DNA of 64,000 nt, taken from NCBI GenBank assembly GCA_027574665.1, contig CM050650.1, forward strand, positions 55,907,304 through 55,971,303. Direction: 5' to 3'. This stretch comes from Rhynochetos jubatus (taxonomy: Eukaryota; Chordata; Aves; Eurypygiformes; Rhynochetidae). The notes under the pieces are model-generated. The model ran no database searches. It was not told the origin of the DNA and worked only from the letters and a program-made list of their open reading frames with translations. The position numbers were made by a program, and so were the translations under genes. Each line of letters begins with the position of its first letter. Positions within the stretch are counted from its first letter, which is position 1. Below are positions 35,658 through 46,447 of this stretch, one piece after another.

Positions 35658-36039
35658 GTACACAGCACCCCTGCATGCTGCATTTCCCACCTTCCACAGG
35701 CACGCTTCAGTGTATGGCACTTGGGACTGCACGGGCCACCCTTTGACTTGACAGCTACACTCCTGGGTGACATTCACCTGTGGAAGGGATCTGGCTAGTA
35801 AGAGCTTGAAGTGGCAGACTTTTCCATCAGCCTGTTGCACATAATGTTTTATTTTCACTTGTGCTGAAGTTGCCCATCTGTTTCTTCCTCGAATAAAGCT
35901 ACAAAGCCATATGGTACAAATAAAATACATGATGCAACTGTCTGCCCTTGTGAGAAGAGATCATATCCTAACGTTAAGAATTGCTAGCTGTAAGTAGATG
36001 CCTGGAGCTGCAGAAAAAGGGATGGATGCCTGGAAGTCT

Positions 36040-36360
36040 AGTGCAACACCCGGGTCGGAGAGTTTCTACCTGTTAAACAAGTCCCACTGAGCATGCCGAA
36101 TGGCAGCATTAAGGTACATCTGATGGGCAACTGCGAGGTGTGACCGCAATATGCGTAGGAAGGCTTATCGTAGGAGTGTGTCTGCACTACAGCTGAAGGC
36201 TTGACTGTAGCATAAGAGCACTGCCCACTAACTACAGAGATAACAGCGGTGCAAGCACCGGGCTACCACTTTCAGGATGGGTTCGGAGAACTTGCCTCTG
36301 TATGGTTTTTGCTAGCTTCTGCTGACGTCTGCGTGCCATGGCGCTGTTGTATACCATACA
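36040..36360. other. CpG-bearing GC-rich patch, unexplained
   Basis: About 320 bp with many CpG (CCCGGGTCGG, TGCGAGG, ACCGCAATATGCG, TTCGG, GACGTCTGCGTG) in otherwise CpG-poor DNA. No ORF runs through it. It may be a conserved element or a very old transposon; I recognise no family with confidence. Confidence 0.3.
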
Positions 36361-39300
36361 TGTACTAACTAGACTGAAAATGGTGGATATGCCTTCTTAT
36401 GCTGCACTTACACATCCCAGTTGCACAGTACATGTATCTTAATATAGCCATTAATTATGCTTAGTTGGATGTCCTTTCTGCAGTTTTGGCTATTCACTAC
36501 ACTTGTTTCTAATTAAGTATTAACACTGCACTTTCCACTTTTCATTTGTTATGATTTGAAGCCAGTAACTCTTCTGTTGTTTATAGTCACCCTTGCTTAC
36601 AAAAGTCAGCTTAGCAAAAAATAGTTTGATATGTGATGCTTCAATTCCTAAAAAAGGTTGCTTCTACTAATGATTATTATAAAAATTTATTTGTTCTTTT
36701 TCTCCTATGTTACTCATCAGACTTACGATAAAGTCCCCTGAGAAGGCAATATTGCCATGATGCTTAGCAAAAGTTTGAGCTTAAGGACAGATTTGTGGTT
36801 TACAACTACGTATATGAAGTAAAAAAAAGACAGAATTTCTTTGGCAACCCCTACACTTTAGGATGTGCAGACTAGTGCAATTTAGGTTATAGCACAGGGA
36901 TTTCTTATAGGGAAAATGCTGTTATAAAAAGCTAACTTCTACATTTTATTTCACTGTGTGTTCCCAGCTGTGCTAATGAGAGCCTTCAGCCTATGTGCCT
37001 GTGTTTAACTTGATTGCCTTTATGTCATTGCCGTTCATCTTATGGTCCTACAGCACTCCAGAAATCTGTGAAAGTGTACATTTATATTTGAAAATGCCAT
37101 AATTTCTCAGCCAGACCCTTTTTTAGAGGAAACTGTCATTTTATTTCTCTAAACATTTAGTTAGCTGTCCATGATTTGACTTCAGATGTCTTGCAATTAC
37201 CAACAGCTGAACAAGAATAAATAAGTACTTCTTCAGGTGCCAGTAAGAGCACAGCAGTTGAAGGATGACTGGAATGCTAACTGGAAACCATTCTCTTCTT
37301 TTGAGTCTTTTTTTGTTGTCTAGTTATACTGTTCTTCATTCTCCAGTACCAATGTTCTACCACTGAAATTATTCCTCAGCTGACTGACCTGTGGGGAACA
37401 GCTGTTCTGTGGGCACTTGACAGGATGATAACTGTTTGATGCAGAAACAAATTTGGGAAATTTCTTAATTTAAGCATATCCCCAAATAGTTGTTACATCA
37501 TGGTTATATAAAAAGCCTGCTTTGTGCCATGAGTACCCTCACCTTCAGAACAAAACATGCTACATGTGAATTTCATACTGTGCAGCTCAGAAAGAGACTC
37601 CTACAACCGCTATGGGAAGGGCATATCTCAGTCATGTGTAGAAATGATACCTTGGGTCATTGCTTTCCTGATGATACAGGCAGGGTCACATGAGGATTTG
37701 AACGCTTTAGTAAGCAGGAAGGGCCACTTCCATAATGTAAAATTAAACAGTTTTGTTTAAACCATTTTTGTAAATAATATTTGAGCAAGATTGTTTTTCA
37801 GATCAAGAAGTTAGGGAAAGTTGCACATATGTCAGCGATTGCAAGAGGGCTGAAGTCAAACCATGTCAGCTAACTAGCTGTTAGGAGAGATGGAAAGACC
37901 CTTTCTTGTTAAAAAGGCTCTGTCTGGGAAATTGTGGTATTTGCGAATAAAAATGAAGAGTGCATTTGAAACTATAAGTTTAATAAAATGTGTTCCTACT
38001 TCAGTACGTAAACATATCTGAGGCTTGTAGAGTTTCTTCATCCCTCAGTGTCCTCCAGAGATACTCCTTCCCCAGAGTATCTTTATGGGAAGATAGAATT
38101 TAAACCTCTTGTTGTTTGCATTTCTTGCTTTTTCCATTCTTATGAAACATCTTTCGCTCAAATCGTCATATCCAGCTGTGTGTACTTGAACCACAAGATG
38201 TTATAGGTGAGTTTTAGGAGCTGCCAGTTTTACATGATGAATGTCTAACAATCTGGGATGAGTTACTCACTCAGAGAAGGGCCACTCCTTGTTTTAAGAG
38301 GGTTGTTACTGCCCCTTTAGTAGGGCAGATACCAATTTTAGTAGAATTTCTGCTTTTGCCCCACACTTGAGGAATTTTGCCCTGGTGTTCACTTCTTGTT
38401 TACACAGACTGACAGAAGTGGAAGTAGAATTCAATACGTGAAGGATTCACACTGAGAAAGGATGGGTCATTGACTTGTGAAAATGCTTAACCAAAATATA
38501 TTTATTAAAATACAAGGATCTCATTTACAATTTCTTTCTAGTGAAGAAAGACATGAAAGATCAGTTTATTTATACAATAAATTAAAGCAGTAATAAAAAT
38601 ACTTGCCAGCCATCTAGGTCCTAGGACAACACTCCTTTAAGTATTTCAGTGCATCATAAGAGATATATTCTCACACAACTAATGCTCTGATGACATGTTA
38701 GTGGGAATGTTATAAACATCTACAGAGAGCTCACAGATAAAAGAGGTAGCTTTAAAGATATATAGAGATACAAGAGCTGAAAACATAAGCTTTGCTTGGA
38801 ATATTAAGACAGTTTTTCATAGTTAATATAAGGTTGTAAATATTTCCTGATGTCTCTAGCAAGTGAAATAAATTTGATAAATTTATAAATAAATAAAACT
38901 TGAGACCACTGTGCTGTTCCATTAACATGAGGGCAAAGGTCACCAGCGTGCACCAGGTAAAGTGTAAGAGAGATCACAAGAAATGGCAGTGCAATATGAC
39001 CATTTGTAGAAAAACATAAGTATATTTAATGCAACCTCAGAATGTAATGGGCTATACAATGGTGCTATAGCTGGGTTATATCTATCCAGTGCTGTTGGAG
39101 GCTAAACTCTGTTGGAGCTTTTGAGTGTTTTTATGGATAAATGTAAACTTTTACCATTTGCAATGCCTGGTATTAGAGGAATAAATTGTAGTGTTATGTA
39201 TTTAATGTTAAACTATTTAATATAAAATAGCATTGGACATAATTTCCCCTTCAGACAACATTGAAAAGTTACAAAGATCCTATAAAATTGGAAAAGCATC

Positions 39301-39556
39301 AGATATGAAGCCAGGTATTATCATAGAATAGTTCTCCTGAAATCTGGTTTTCCAACGTATATTTTAGGTGTACCAAGTAACAAGGGAATCAGCCTTATTC
39401 AAAGTAGACCAGACAATCTCAGCAGCCAAATGAAAACAGAATTCACATGCAAGAGCAACACAAAAAAATGTGGTTGTGCCATCAAAGAACAGAATGCAAT
39501 AAAATGTCGATTATTTTCTTTTCATACTATGTTTGGAAAGTTTTTCATTCTCTGAA

Positions 39557-39582
39557 ATGTTAATAATAATAATAATATATTA
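39557..39582. repeat. (TAA)n microsatellite
   Basis: About six TAA units followed by ATATATTATAAT. Confidence 0.75.
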
Positions 39583-40667
39583 TAATTATCATGTTAACTA
39601 AATTTAACATCTTATTTATTTCTAAATTGTAGTTTGAAATGCTTCAATTTCTTTTCCCATGTCCTGGTCACGTGGAAAGCACTCTTTTTACAGGATTTCC
39701 TCCCTACTAACAATGGGATTCTCTTCATTGGGTTCAGAATCGTCTACTTCTTCAAAACCCTCTCTAAAAATTAATTCTTCTAGAAATACAAACCAGATCA
39801 TTGTCTTTCAAATTTTCTTACAAAATTATCATGTAAACTAATTCCATGAGTTTTCCTGTGAGTAAATTCAGAGTTCTGTGGTGAAGGACAGAGAGTAAAC
39901 CCAGAACAATTTCAAGTATTCTACAGGAGCATAGATAGATCATATTTACTTCATGAACATGTTGTCTAGCAGTAAAATTTCAGAACGTTTTATCTTGGGA
40001 ATTAGATCTGGGCATAATTTTCAAATGAAAAACACTAAATTAGTCCATTCAAGCCTTCTGGCACATATATTTCCCTCTATCATTTTAGTACTATTCTATC
40101 TAATATAAAATTGAAATCAAAGCAGCAGTATAAGAAAGCAAAATGTTTTAAAACAAGTACATAAGTTCAAGGTCAGTCTGGTTAGGGAAAGGAATGCTTT
40201 CCAGAAGAAAGGAAGTGTCCTATCTCATTAAACCCCATACAACCCCATCTGATCCAGACACTAATACTCTTCTTGGTTACAGATGCCTTTGTTTGATGCA
40301 TTAGGCCAGTTGGGCTACATCTAAGGAGAAAGGATCTACCCACACAGATCCAATCAGGAGACTGATATCTTTGTTGTAATAGAGACACAACTATCACAGC
40401 ACTAGCATTAGTTGCCTGCTCAGCCAAAGTGTGTAGATACAGGCACCGTATTTCAAGGGAGATATGAATAAATCCAAATAAAATAATAAAAAAAAAATCA
40501 TGAGGAATGACTGAACAAATTAGATGTCAGACATGAAGGGCCATTCTGCTGCTCTTCAGCTGAAAGGGTGCTAACTTTTCAGGCAGAGATAATCTTTTTC
40601 TTACCAGTCCACTATGGATAAAACCAATTTGGTTTTGGTATTGGAGGGATCCATACAATTCTATTAT

Positions 40668-40672
40668 ATCAT
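40668..40672. repeat. target site duplication, left copy (ATCAT)
   Basis: Exact match to 40785-40789 on the other side of the 112-bp LTR. Confidence 0.8.
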
Positions 40673-40784
40673 TGTGCTGGTTCTAGTCAGGAAAGAGTTA
40701 ATTTTCTTCACAGTGGCTGGCAGGGGGAGAGGTGTGTGAGTGGCTGTGTGGTACTTTATTGCTAGCTGAGGTTAAACCATGACA
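40673..40784 (+). mobile_element. 112-bp internally deleted LTR with target duplication
   Basis: Starts TGTGCTGGTTCTAGTCAGGA and AAGAGTTAATTTTCTTCACAG, the well-known left end of a bird ERV LTR. It then jumps through GGGGGAGAGGTGTGTGAGTGGC to the right end GCTGAGGTTAAACCATGACA. ATCAT flanks it exactly (40668-40672 and 40785-40789). Full-length members of this family run to several hundred bases, so the U3/R/U5 core, with promoter and polyadenylation signals, has been removed. The 5-bp duplication fits an ERVL-like class. Confidence 0.85.
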
Positions 40785-40789
40785 ATCAT
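40785..40789. repeat. target site duplication, right copy (ATCAT)
   Basis: Exact match to 40668-40672. Confidence 0.8.
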
Positions 40790-41929
40790 GTTGTCAAAAG
40801 TTTGTCTAGGTCCACATCTTGCCACGGTCATTCTGTAGCCATAGGCCTCATTACCCATGCAATTACTCTTCACTGCTTTTTTCCAAAGCTATCCTGGGGT
40901 CTTTCATCTGCAACCAATTGGTATAAAGACATCATAACTGTGATCCACAGAGTGAAAAACTGTAGGAATTCAGCTAATATATTTATTATAAATGGCAAGT
41001 AAATTCATTTTTTAGAGATAAATTAAATAAAAGATTCAGTATCAATCACCTTAACCTCTGAGAAAAGAGTATGAGAGGTAAGAGTTAAGGAAAAAGAGCA
41101 AACACAAGTGATGAGATTTTCCCTTCCACCCTTTCAACATCAATGAATATTTTATTGAATTCTGGAAGGCATAAGGGAAGATTCCTTTTTTATCTAAGGA
41201 AGAGAATTTTCAATGGGATTTTATATATTTATTCTAGGAGTAGCATTTATTACAACTGCTTTATTTTCTAGTAAAATTTGTGAAAGGATACAAGACCGAG
41301 TCATCTTTACATTATAAAGTGAAGGTGACGAGTCAGGGTCTGTTCTGCTCAGGTGCCTTACTGTTGAGGTACCTGGTCTGAAAGGGTCATATCTTTGCCA
41401 ATGTAACTATCCTTTGCTAGTGTTTGTTCCAGTGAAATCAAAGAAGGTGTTAGACAGCTCTAGCTGAGGGCTAGATGAAGAATTGCATAGATTCTTTGAG
41501 ACACAGCAGACTCCAGGATTTAAAATTGCCATTCTCTTAAGTATTGTTTTATGATTTTAAAGATTAGAAAAGAAAGATAATTATGCTGAGAGCATACTTT
41601 TTTTTTTTCCTAACTATCTGTATGCAAACCCTCTCCAGGAAACAATTTAAAGCTTCTAGTTTCGATCGTGCTGTTTATTTCCTTGAAACAACTGTTTGTT
41701 CTTGCACTACATTCAAGAAAGGCTCATGAGTCACTAACTTTGAAATTGATTGGGCTTTCTGGAGCAAACCCCCTATGCATTTTTTCAGTTGCTGAAAGGA
41801 CACAGGTTCAGAAAATTTTCAGTGCTTCTGGTAGCCCAGGGGAGAGCTCTTTAATTGGTGAGGGTACCAAAAAAAAAGAAAAAAAAAATTAAAAAGGGAA
41901 AGATTCCCTTGTAAGAAACTTCTCCTGTA
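40790..41929. other. intergenic, no gene recognised
   Basis: Unique sequence ending in an A-rich stretch at 41869-41899, just before the large CR1 copy. Confidence 0.5.
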
Positions 41930-44405
41930 CGGACGCCCTTGTTGAATCGGTCAGCTATGCCCCAGAGCATAAAGTCCTCACCTGGAGGAAACCGTCACTA
42001 CTCTAGTGCTGCAGGTCACCTGGTCAGGATAAGGAAGTGGGAAAAGCTTTTTTTCAACCTACTCAAGAAAGGTTCTCCATCACAGATCCTGGTTCTCACA
42101 GGGAATTTTAACTCCCTGACGTCTGCTAAAAGAGAAACATCACAGTATGAGCGCAGTCAGCAAGACTTCCAGAGAGTAACTAGGAATATATTCTTGATAC
42201 AGGTACTGAATGGGGCAAACAGGTGACACACAGCTGGCTCTGGTGGTCATTGATAAGGAAGAATCAACTGGAGATGTGGTAATCTATGAAAGCCCAGTCT
42301 GTAGTGGCCATGAAACAGTGAAGTTTAATACCATGAAGAGAGTGAGGAAGGAGAGTAGCGGACCACAGACCCCGGAGTTCAGGAGGGCAGATTTCAGCTG
42401 ATTCAGAAAACTGGTAGTGGGGAGCACGTGGGAGAGTGCTCTGAAGAGCAAAGGGTCTCAGAAAATCTGGAAGATCTTAAGGACAGCATCCTCCCAGTGC
42501 AGGAATTGTCCCTCAGAAAGACAAGCAGATAGACCATGAGACTGTTTTGGCTCAGCAAGGAACTTATGATATAAGCCTCAGTGCAAAAAGGAGGTGAAAG
42601 CAGAACAGGCTAGGGAGGATGAATTTAGAAGCATTGGCTGGCCATGTAGGAAAAAGTGTCAGAAAAGCCAAAGCCAAACTGGAGGTCAGAGTCTCAGGGG
42701 ACATCAAAGGCAAAAATAAGAACTTCTATCACTGTGTTAGTGGTAAAGGCTGAACAAGGAAAATGTGAGCCTGCAGGATGGTTGATTTAGTGACAGCAGA
42801 CAGCAAGGAGGTTGATACTCAATGCTGCCTTTGCCTCAGCCTTCACTGACAGCTTCTGTGCTTAGTGAAGGAGGGGAACTACCAGCAGTGGATGTGAATT
42901 GATTCAGGTTTTACTTGCAAGAAATTGACCCATAGAAGTCCATGGGAGCCAATGGGCTTTATCCAAGGGTGCTGAGTGATCTAGCCACTATCTCTGCAAT
43001 GTCTATCATCTCTGAAAGGTCATGGAGACAATGGGAAGAGAGGAATCTTTGATGAGTGGAAGAAGGAAAATGTTGCACCCATATTAAAAAAAAAAAAAAA
43101 AAAAAGCCAAAAAGATAATCCAGGGAACTAAAGGTTGATCAGTCTGGGGAGATCCTGGAACGAGTCCTGTTGGCAGCCATTTCTGAGTACACAAGACACA
43201 ACTGAGTAACTGGGTACAGTCAGCATGGATTTACCAAAAGTAAATCTTGCCTAACCAACCTGTCTTCCATGATAGAATCATTGCTTTGTGGACAAGGGGA
43301 AGACAAGGAATATAATTATTTTTACCTTAGCTTTGACATTGTGTCCTACAATACTCTTGTATCCCAGATGAAATATTCTAGTCTGGAAGAATGGGAAATT
43401 AGGTGGGTAAAAAACTGGTTGGGTGATTGTTCTGAAAATCTACTGGCTGAGCCAGTAACAAGGGTTTTACTTGGGACTGTTTAACAACTTTATCAATGAG
43501 TTGAAGGAGGCAACGGGGTGTACATTATCAAGACTGCAGACAACACCAAACTGGGTGGACTAGTTGATACATTCAAGGGCAGAGCTGCCTTCCATGGAGA
43601 CCTAGACATGCTGTAGGAAAGGGCTAGTAAGAATGTTAGGAAATTTGACAAGTGCAGAGTTCTGCACCTGGGAAGGATGAATCCTCTGCAGCAATGCAGG
43701 CTAGTGCTTGACTGAGGGGAGAAGCTTTGCTGAAAAGGCCCTGGGGTGTTAGTAGACCAGCAGCTGAACATAAGCCAGCAATGTACCCTGGCAGCAAAGA
43801 GGGCAAACATCCTGGGCTGTATGACCAGGAGAATAACTAGGAGGTGGAGCAAAATTATCATCTCCCTTAACTCAGCACTCCTTAGACTGCATCTACAGTA
43901 TCACATTCCATTTTGGGCTCCCGAATACAGGAAAGACATGAATAAACTGGGGTGAGTTTAGTGGAGGGCCACCAAGATGGGCAAGGACTGGAACACTCAC
44001 CGTGTGAGGAGAAGCTGAGGAACCAGAGTTGGTTGAGCCTCGGGCAGAGATGACTTCAAAATGACATAAGAGCAGCTCCCCAGCACCTCTGGGAAGGTCA
44101 GCAAGAAGATGGAGCTGGACTCTTCAAAGCAGATCATGGTGGGAGGATGAGACGATAGACAGAAGCTGAAATGAAAGGTTCAAACTATATGAAAAAAATC
44201 CTATTCCCCATAAGGACAGTCAGGCACTGGACCAGATGGCCCAAAATGTTTTGCTGACTCTGTCCTTGGAAGTTTTCACAATCTCACTGGATAAAGCCCT
44301 GGACAACTTAGTTTGACCTCACAGCTGACCTTACTCTGAGCAGGATATTGGACTGCAGACTTCCTGATGTCCCTTCTGGATTGAATTTTCCTGTGGTCCT
44401 AAAAC
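41930..44405 (+). pseudogene. degenerate CR1 LINE ORF2 (endonuclease-reverse transcriptase) with 3' end
   Basis: A 2.5-kb LINE copy with many stops and frameshifts. Recognisable blocks in order: endonuclease end near 42050-42220 (SQILVLTGNFN); 42220-42400 (DKEESTGDVV..CSGHETVKFNTM..EFRRADFS); RT entry near 43065-43150 (VAPILKK..); 43210-43290 (QHGFTKSKSCLTN-like); 43490-43590 (FINELKEATGCTLSRLQTTP, matching FINDL..FADDTK); 43740-43955 (LVDQQLNISQQCTLAAKRAN, then ILGCMTRRITRR, then ALLRLHLQY). The 3' end at 44270-44405 matches CR1 (GACCTCACAGCTGACCTTACTCTGAGCAGGATATTGGACTG in parts). The first part of ORF2 is missing, as in most 5'-truncated copies. It cannot make an active protein. An A20 tract at 43086-43105 interrupts it. 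Confidence 0.85.
43086..43105 (+). repeat. A20 run inside the CR1 copy
   Basis: Twenty A directly after GTTGCACCCATATT. In intact CR1 ORF2 this position encodes the lysine-rich PIFKKGKK, so the run probably grew from AAA/AAG lysine codons by slippage. Confidence 0.8.
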
Positions 44406-46409
44406 TCCTCTTGGTTTTAGAGAACAACAGAGTTCACCAGCTGCTGGGTAGAATCTGCTCCATATCTAAAATTCTGGAATACATGGGATAAAAAGAGTTT
44501 AATAGCCTTAGCTAAATATTAGAACCCTAAGTCATGTTATTTTTTTGGTTTTTGTTTCAAATTTCTCCTCAGAATAATTTTTATCTTGGGAAGCAAAAGA
44601 AGAAAGAGCACTCTAATGACCTTTATGTTTTGAAAGGGGTGAGTAAAAAGTTATTAAACTGCAGTTAGGTAAAGCTCTTTGCACAGCCAGACAGGGAAAT
44701 ATTTGCAGAGACTACAAGGTGGGCTTTGGGCAGGAAATGGTTTGGATTCATAAAAGTGGAAAAGCGTTTAGCTAAATATTTGTCTTGTATGCAGCTTGGA
44801 GTGGTCAAGCGAAAACAGAAGGTCTGTATATGACATTTGCAGATATCTCCAGATAATACTAAATATAGGCAGGAGTTTGCCTTGGGGGAAAGGGGCCTTT
44901 ACACTGACATAACATTACTTTTAGAATTTACTTCTGACTCTCACAACATGCCTAACACAAGTGCTTTACATTAGCAGAATATAGGTATGAGACCCAGCTA
45001 TGCTAACATAGCAATTTATACAGCCATACAGTGTATTTTAAAATAGCACCATGGCAGTTAATGAGAATTTCAGAAATGACCAGGAAATATATTAATTCTT
45101 GAACTGGTGGATGCCACTAAAATGAGCAAGAGACAATAAATAAATGTTTCAGGACTTAGGAGAGATACATACTCGTTGGATCAGCAGATGGAGACCAGAA
45201 CTTACACCTCCTGTCATGACAGACAAGGAGCTGGCATTTTGGCAGCTAAGCCAAGCTCACTTGCTGGAAAGGAAGGAAGTGCATCTGGCACTCACCTAGA
45301 CTCCTGCCTCCAGGTGCCAAACTTTGGTCTCACCTTAACCTCAAACTGGATTCCAGCCCATGTTCTTAGATGGCTGAAGTGACATGACAGGTTGGATTCA
45401 GTTGCCTGAAGAAAGGATTTGGTAGCATTTTAGGCACTATGAGTTGTCTTACATAGCCTCTAGCTGTCACTGATGATCCAATTCAAATGACATCTCAAAT
45501 GATGCCAAGATCCCTATGTTTATTGAATCCCACCCAAGATCTAGATCTAGTAAGCATTCAATGTTTTAAAAGAAGTAGGGAGAGAACCATGGTATTTGAT
45601 GGATTTCTTGATAAAAGTTGTGAGGAATGAGGGTGAAGAAGGGAAAGGGATAAACGGAAGGAATTATGATCTTAAACATTTTTTGTAGTCTTAGAGTAAG
45701 CATTCAGGATTTTCAGTGTTTATTTGTAACAAACATCAAAAGCTACTTAGATATACCTTGAAATTCCTGTTCTTGGCAATCAATATTTTCCTCTTTGACC
45801 TTCACAATGACTGTTAACTACTAGATAGATCTAATAGTGTCGATAGAGTACAGTTATTACACCTGAAGTTATCAGTAGTGAAGGCCTGCCACTCAGCAAG
45901 ACAGCCTATACTCCATGTTTTAGAAAAGGCAATAATTTTCTCACATACTTATATACTGAGTTTATATTGATAACAATATAGCAATGTTGATAGCAATCAA
46001 AAGAAAGACGAATGAAAACAATCCTTTTCAGCAGAATAACATTTAATAATTTATACTTTGAGATAGGTCTTTTTTATTCCTCTTCTTGATATTACTTTGT
46101 GGATCTACTGTATCTGCAGTAGTTGATTAAATGACAGTAAATCTAATTATGCAATACTTACAATATCTGATTTACCTTTACTTTCAGCTAATTGGTCAAT
46201 TAGCTTGATTTGGGGAATAATCAGTTTACAGTGCTGAGCACACAAATGGGATTTGGCAAAGGAAGGACAAAAGACTGAGCAAATGGTGGTATACAGATTT
46301 GTTCGTAACACTTCTGAAGAAACACTCTAATGGCACCTACTAGATTTGAATGCTTAATTATTAAATATCAAACCAAGTGCTCAATATGTTAAAAAATTAC
46401 TAAATTCCT
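44406..46409. other. intergenic, no gene recognised
   Basis: AT-rich unique sequence with no repeat or conserved exon recognised. The 68-codon frame at 45176-45382 has no family resemblance. Confidence 0.5.
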
Positions 46410-46447
46410 CCCACCTCTCCCACTCCCCGCACTCCCCTATCCCCCCC
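46410..46447 (-). repeat. C-rich tract, G-quadruplex motif on minus strand
   Basis: Five runs of three to seven C separated by 6, 3, 5 and 3 bases. On the minus strand this is a classic G3+N1-7 quadruplex pattern, and the C-strand could form an i-motif. Inferred from the pattern. Confidence 0.55.

Larger units (their letters stand above)
33780..40672. other. intergenic, no gene recognised
   Basis: Holds an LTR- or promoter-like patch near 34030-34110, an exon-like segment at 35578-35657 and a CpG-rich patch at 36040-36360, each listed separately, plus an AAT microsatellite near 39560-39580. No conserved exon was recognised. Confidence 0.5.

Noticed and set aside
35513-35930. Cluster of five overlapping open frames on both strands
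   Set aside because: Openness in many frames at once reflects GC-rich composition rather than coding. A possible spliced exon within it is reported separately.
39318-39345. ATCATAGAATAG resembling a CR1 tail
   Set aside because: The following bases do not match the CR1 3' block (no GGTTGGAAGGGACC), so it is a chance match.
43493-43861. 122-codon minus-strand open frame
   Set aside because: Antisense of the CR1 reverse transcriptase region; the + strand explains the sequence.
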